Below, piece after piece: positions 6,246 through 7,520 of a stretch of 7,520 nt of DNA; positions within the stretch are counted from its first letter, which is position 1, and each line of letters begins with the position of its first letter. The stretch is taken from the NCBI GenBank assembly GCA_937860285.1, contig CALMBS010000175.1:1-7520 (forward strand). Direction: 5' to 3'. Position numbers and translations under genes: made by a program. Source of the DNA: an uncultured Chloroflexota bacterium (GTDB taxonomy: Bacteria > Chloroflexota > Dehalococcoidia > UBA2247 > RBG-13-53-26). Under the pieces are notes generated by a model. That model was given only the letters and a program-made list of their open reading frames with translations, had not been told where the DNA came from and did not search any database.

Positions 6246-6286
6246 CAGGCCCGAAATCGTTTGTCTCCACCGAGAGGCCTGTGTTA
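6241..6286. repeat. Inverted repeat flanking the protease promoter, candidate operator
   Basis: TACCACAGGCC (6241-6251) and GGCCTGTGTTA (6276-6286) are inverted copies with 10 of 11 positions matching, including eight perfect pairs CACAGGCC/GGCCTGTG. They are separated by 24 bases. The left arm overlaps the extended -10 and the right arm lies upstream of the weak -35, so the whole promoter is bracketed. This could be a pair of repressor half-sites 35 bases apart, or a hairpin. It does not match the HrcA CIRCE element. Confidence 0.5.
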
Positions 6287-6412
6287 CCATGTAGTCAGGT
6301 CATTCTGGCACATCGAGGACAGGCTTTGGGCAGATCGGGAGGCCTCAGAAGAAGCTGGCTGTCACCCGGCCCAAGCTGTCTCCATAAGACTCATCATCCA
6401 CCGCAAGCATTC

Positions 6413-6430
6413 GAGGGGGCCGGACCCCTC
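6413..6430. repeat. Small hairpin upstream of the nuoE-like gene
   Basis: GAGGGG (6413-6418) pairs with CCCCTC (6425-6430) around a six-base loop. It lies about 80 bases before the nuoE-like start. The bases after it are CCGCCAGTTT rather than a T-run, so it is not a clear terminator. It may be leader structure or chance. Confidence 0.3.
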
Positions 6431-6499
6431 CCGCCAGTTTCATTTCCCCCTTCAAATCACCAATGGAATTCTACCCTGGACAAACTGGGCTTCAGAGGC

Positions 6500-6505
6500 A
6501 GGAGG
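6500..6505 (+). promoter_or_regulatory. Shine-Dalgarno deciding the nuoE-like start (AGGAGG)
   Basis: A perfect AGGAGG stands five bases before the ATG at 6511. The upstream in-frame ATG at 6463 has no such site, so the shorter 173-residue protein is preferred. Confidence 0.85.
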
Positions 6506-6510
6506 TAGGC

Positions 6511-7032
6511 ATGCAGACAGTCAAGAGCAGTGCAGAGTTGGAGTTGCCGGCAGACAAGGACAGCGCCGAGTACACCGCCCGGATCCTCAAGGATGTCAAC
6601 GAGATCGTTGACCTGAACACCGGCAAGTCGGGCCGGCTGATCAGGGTCCTGCAGCAGTCCCAGGAGCGCGTCGGTTACCTGCCGCCGGAGGTACTGACCG
6701 CCATCTCCCAGGTCATGAAGGTCCCGATCAGCGAGGTCAACGGGGTGGTCAGCTTCTACAACTTCTTCACCACCGTACCCAAAGGGAAGTACGTTCTCCA
6801 GGTGTGCCTGGGCACGGCCTGCTACGTCAGGGGCGGGCAGCGCATCCTCGACATCATGAAGAAGGACTACCACCTGGAGCCCGGCGACACGACCCCGGAC
6901 GGGGTCCTCTCGCTGGAGACGGTCCGCTGCCTGGGCGCCTGCGCCCTGGCCCCGGTGGCCACACTCAATGGCCAGGTCCACAGACGGGTGAAGCCAACCG
7001 GCATCAAAGAGCTAGTGAGCCGCTTGAGATAG
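6511..7032 (+). CDS. nuoE: NuoE/HndA-type [2Fe-2S] thioredoxin-like subunit
   Basis: A 173-residue subunit of an NAD(P)H-linked oxidoreductase. It carries one [2Fe-2S] cluster that passes electrons to or from the flavin subunit encoded next. The N-terminal helical part includes LIRVLQQSQERVGYLPPEVL (43-62) and VPISEVNGVVSFYNFF (71-86), both typical of the family. The thioredoxin-like part has the four ligands C99 and C104 (CLGTAC, Cx4C) and C140 and C144 (CLGAC, Cx3C). The length is normal. About 20 leading residues before the conserved helical part are variable and acidic. The stop lies 11 bases before the nuoF-like start, so the two form an operon. The family serves complex I, NAD-linked hydrogenases and formate dehydrogenases. 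The sequence alone does not decide which, but the neighbour favours a soluble hydrogenase or dehydrogenase. Confidence 0.93.
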   Translation: MQTVKSSAELELPADKDSAEYTARILKDVNEIVDLNTGKSGRLIRVLQQSQERVGYLPPEVLTAISQVMKVPISEVNGVVSFYNFFTTVPKGKYVLQVCLGTACYVRGGQRILDIMKKDYHLEPGDTTPDGVLSLETVRCLGACALAPVATLNGQVHRRVKPTGIKELVSRLR

Positions 7033-7043
7033 GGGGTCGAGAC

Positions 7044-7520
7044 GTGAACAAGATAAACACCTTACAGGACCTCGACGAGATAAAGAAGCGGGTGAGACCG
7101 CTGCTGGCCGTCAGGGAAGACACCAATTTCACCAGGTTCAAAGATACCAAGCAGATTGATGTGCTGGTCTGCCGGGGCACGGGGTGCACGGCGGCCGGCG
7201 CCGACGAGGTGGAAGACGCCTTCCGGGAGGCCATAAAGCGGAGGGGACTGGAGAAGCGCGTCAGGGTGAACGTGGCCAAAATCGGCTGCCGCGGCTTCTG
7301 CGAGAAGGGACCAAACGTCACCATCACCCCCGGGGACATTCTCTATACCAGGGTGCGCCGCGCCGACGTCGATGAGATCGTGGAGAAGCACCTCATCCGC
7401 GGCGAGGTCGTGGACCGCCTGGTTTACGTAGACCCCATCACCAACAAGCCGGCCCAGGCCAACAAGGACATCGAGTTCTACAAGCGACAGAGGAGGATCG
7501 TCCTCTTCCTGAACGGGCTC
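7044..7520 (+). CDS. nuoF: NuoF/HndC-type subunit, N-terminal part with extra [2Fe-2S] domain (cut by window edge)
   Basis: The first 159 residues of a flavin- and NAD(P)-binding diaphorase subunit; the frame is open at the window edge. Residues about 36-120 form a thioredoxin-like [2Fe-2S] domain with C43 and C48 (CRGTGC, Cx4C) and C82 and C86 (CRGFC, Cx3C). Then DIEFYKRQRRIVLFLNGL (142-159) marks the start of the NuoF core, whose FMN, NAD and [4Fe-4S] motifs lie outside. E. coli NuoF lacks this N-terminal domain. It is usual in HndC, HydB and HymB of soluble or electron-bifurcating [FeFe]-hydrogenases and in related formate dehydrogenases. The start is GTG with GGGGGT (7032-7037) six bases upstream, overlapping the nuoE stop. 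I expect a catalytic subunit to follow, but it is not visible here. Confidence 0.92.
   Translation, partial: MNKINTLQDLDEIKKRVRPLLAVREDTNFTRFKDTKQIDVLVCRGTGCTAAGADEVEDAFREAIKRRGLEKRVRVNVAKIGCRGFCEKGPNVTITPGDILYTRVRRADVDEIVEKHLIRGEVVDRLVYVDPITNKPAQANKDIEFYKRQRRIVLFLNGL

Larger units (their letters stand above)
6188..6510. other. Divergent intergenic region between the protease and nuoE-like genes
   Basis: This 323-base gap holds the minus-strand protease promoter, the inverted repeat around it and a small hairpin nearer nuoE. I see no gene: frames running through it are tails of shadow frames or lack a ribosome site. On the plus side I find no clear promoter for the nuoE-like gene. TTGTCT (6261-6266) with TACCAT (6285-6290, 18-base spacer) and CATAAG near 6383 are only weak matches. 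Confidence 0.6.

Noticed and set aside
6241..6286. CIRCE-type heat-shock operator (HrcA)
   Set aside because: CIRCE is TTAGCACTC-N9-GAGTGCTAA; neither the arm sequence nor the gap matches.
6413..6450. Intrinsic terminator upstream of the nuoE-like gene
   Set aside because: The stem is only six pairs and the following bases are C-rich with no continuous T-run; no gene ends there on the plus strand.
3602..6508. Very long plus-strand open frame (968 codons) opposite the protease gene
   Set aside because: Its protein has no recognisable family and is rich in His, Leu, Arg, Pro and Asp in the way of a GC-rich antisense shadow, while the minus-strand protein has full AAA+ and S16 motifs.
6463..6510. 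Earlier ATG for the nuoE-like protein at 6463
   Set aside because: No ribosome site upstream of it, whereas ATG 6511 has AGGAGG at five bases and gives the usual family length.

Overview
The window is a stretch of bacterial chromosome with housekeeping genes. It is GC-rich (about 60% by eye) and tightly packed. I see no mobile element, CRISPR array, tRNA or rRNA. The protein sequences, especially CTP synthase and the Lon-related protease, look like Chloroflexota, possibly Dehalococcoidia. That placement is from recall of family sequences, not from a search.

Positions 1-2962, read on the minus strand, form one operon: pyrG (CTP synthase), tal (a small transaldolase of the TalC/FSA family) and rho (transcription termination factor, cut off at the left edge after its Walker A motif). 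pyrG and tal share one base (TGATG) and tal-rho are 13 bases apart, so translation is probably coupled. A strong sigma-70-type promoter (TTGACA, 16 bases, TATACT) lies just upstream. A pyrG...tal...rho order is also known in Firmicutes such as Bacillus, which supports an old, conserved cluster. The start of pyrG is abnormal. No ATG, GTG, TTG or CTG exists at the expected place, and the codon at the ideal distance from a good Shine-Dalgarno is GCG. A 13-codon reading frame fills the leader, and its stop codon overlaps that Shine-Dalgarno.

Positions 3160-6245, also minus strand, hold a Lon-related ATP-dependent protease (AAA_32/S16 type, 808 residues with the preferred start). After it comes a small protein of 133 residues that looks like a SpoIIAA/STAS-type domain. 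The two gaps around the small gene (2878-3159 and 3562-3760) contain hairpins and short repeats but no clear U-tract terminator.

Positions 6188-6510 are a divergent regulatory region. The minus side carries the protease promoter, flanked by an 11-base imperfect inverted repeat. To the right, on the plus strand, are a NuoE-type [2Fe-2S] subunit and the first 159 codons of a NuoF-type subunit that has an extra N-terminal [2Fe-2S] thioredoxin-like domain. This pair resembles the diaphorase part of soluble NAD(P)-linked or electron-bifurcating hydrogenases and formate dehydrogenases (HndA/HndC, HydC/HydB) more than classical complex I.

I did not find a clearly new biological system. The most unusual items are the pyrG start region with its leader frame and the palindrome at the protease promoter.
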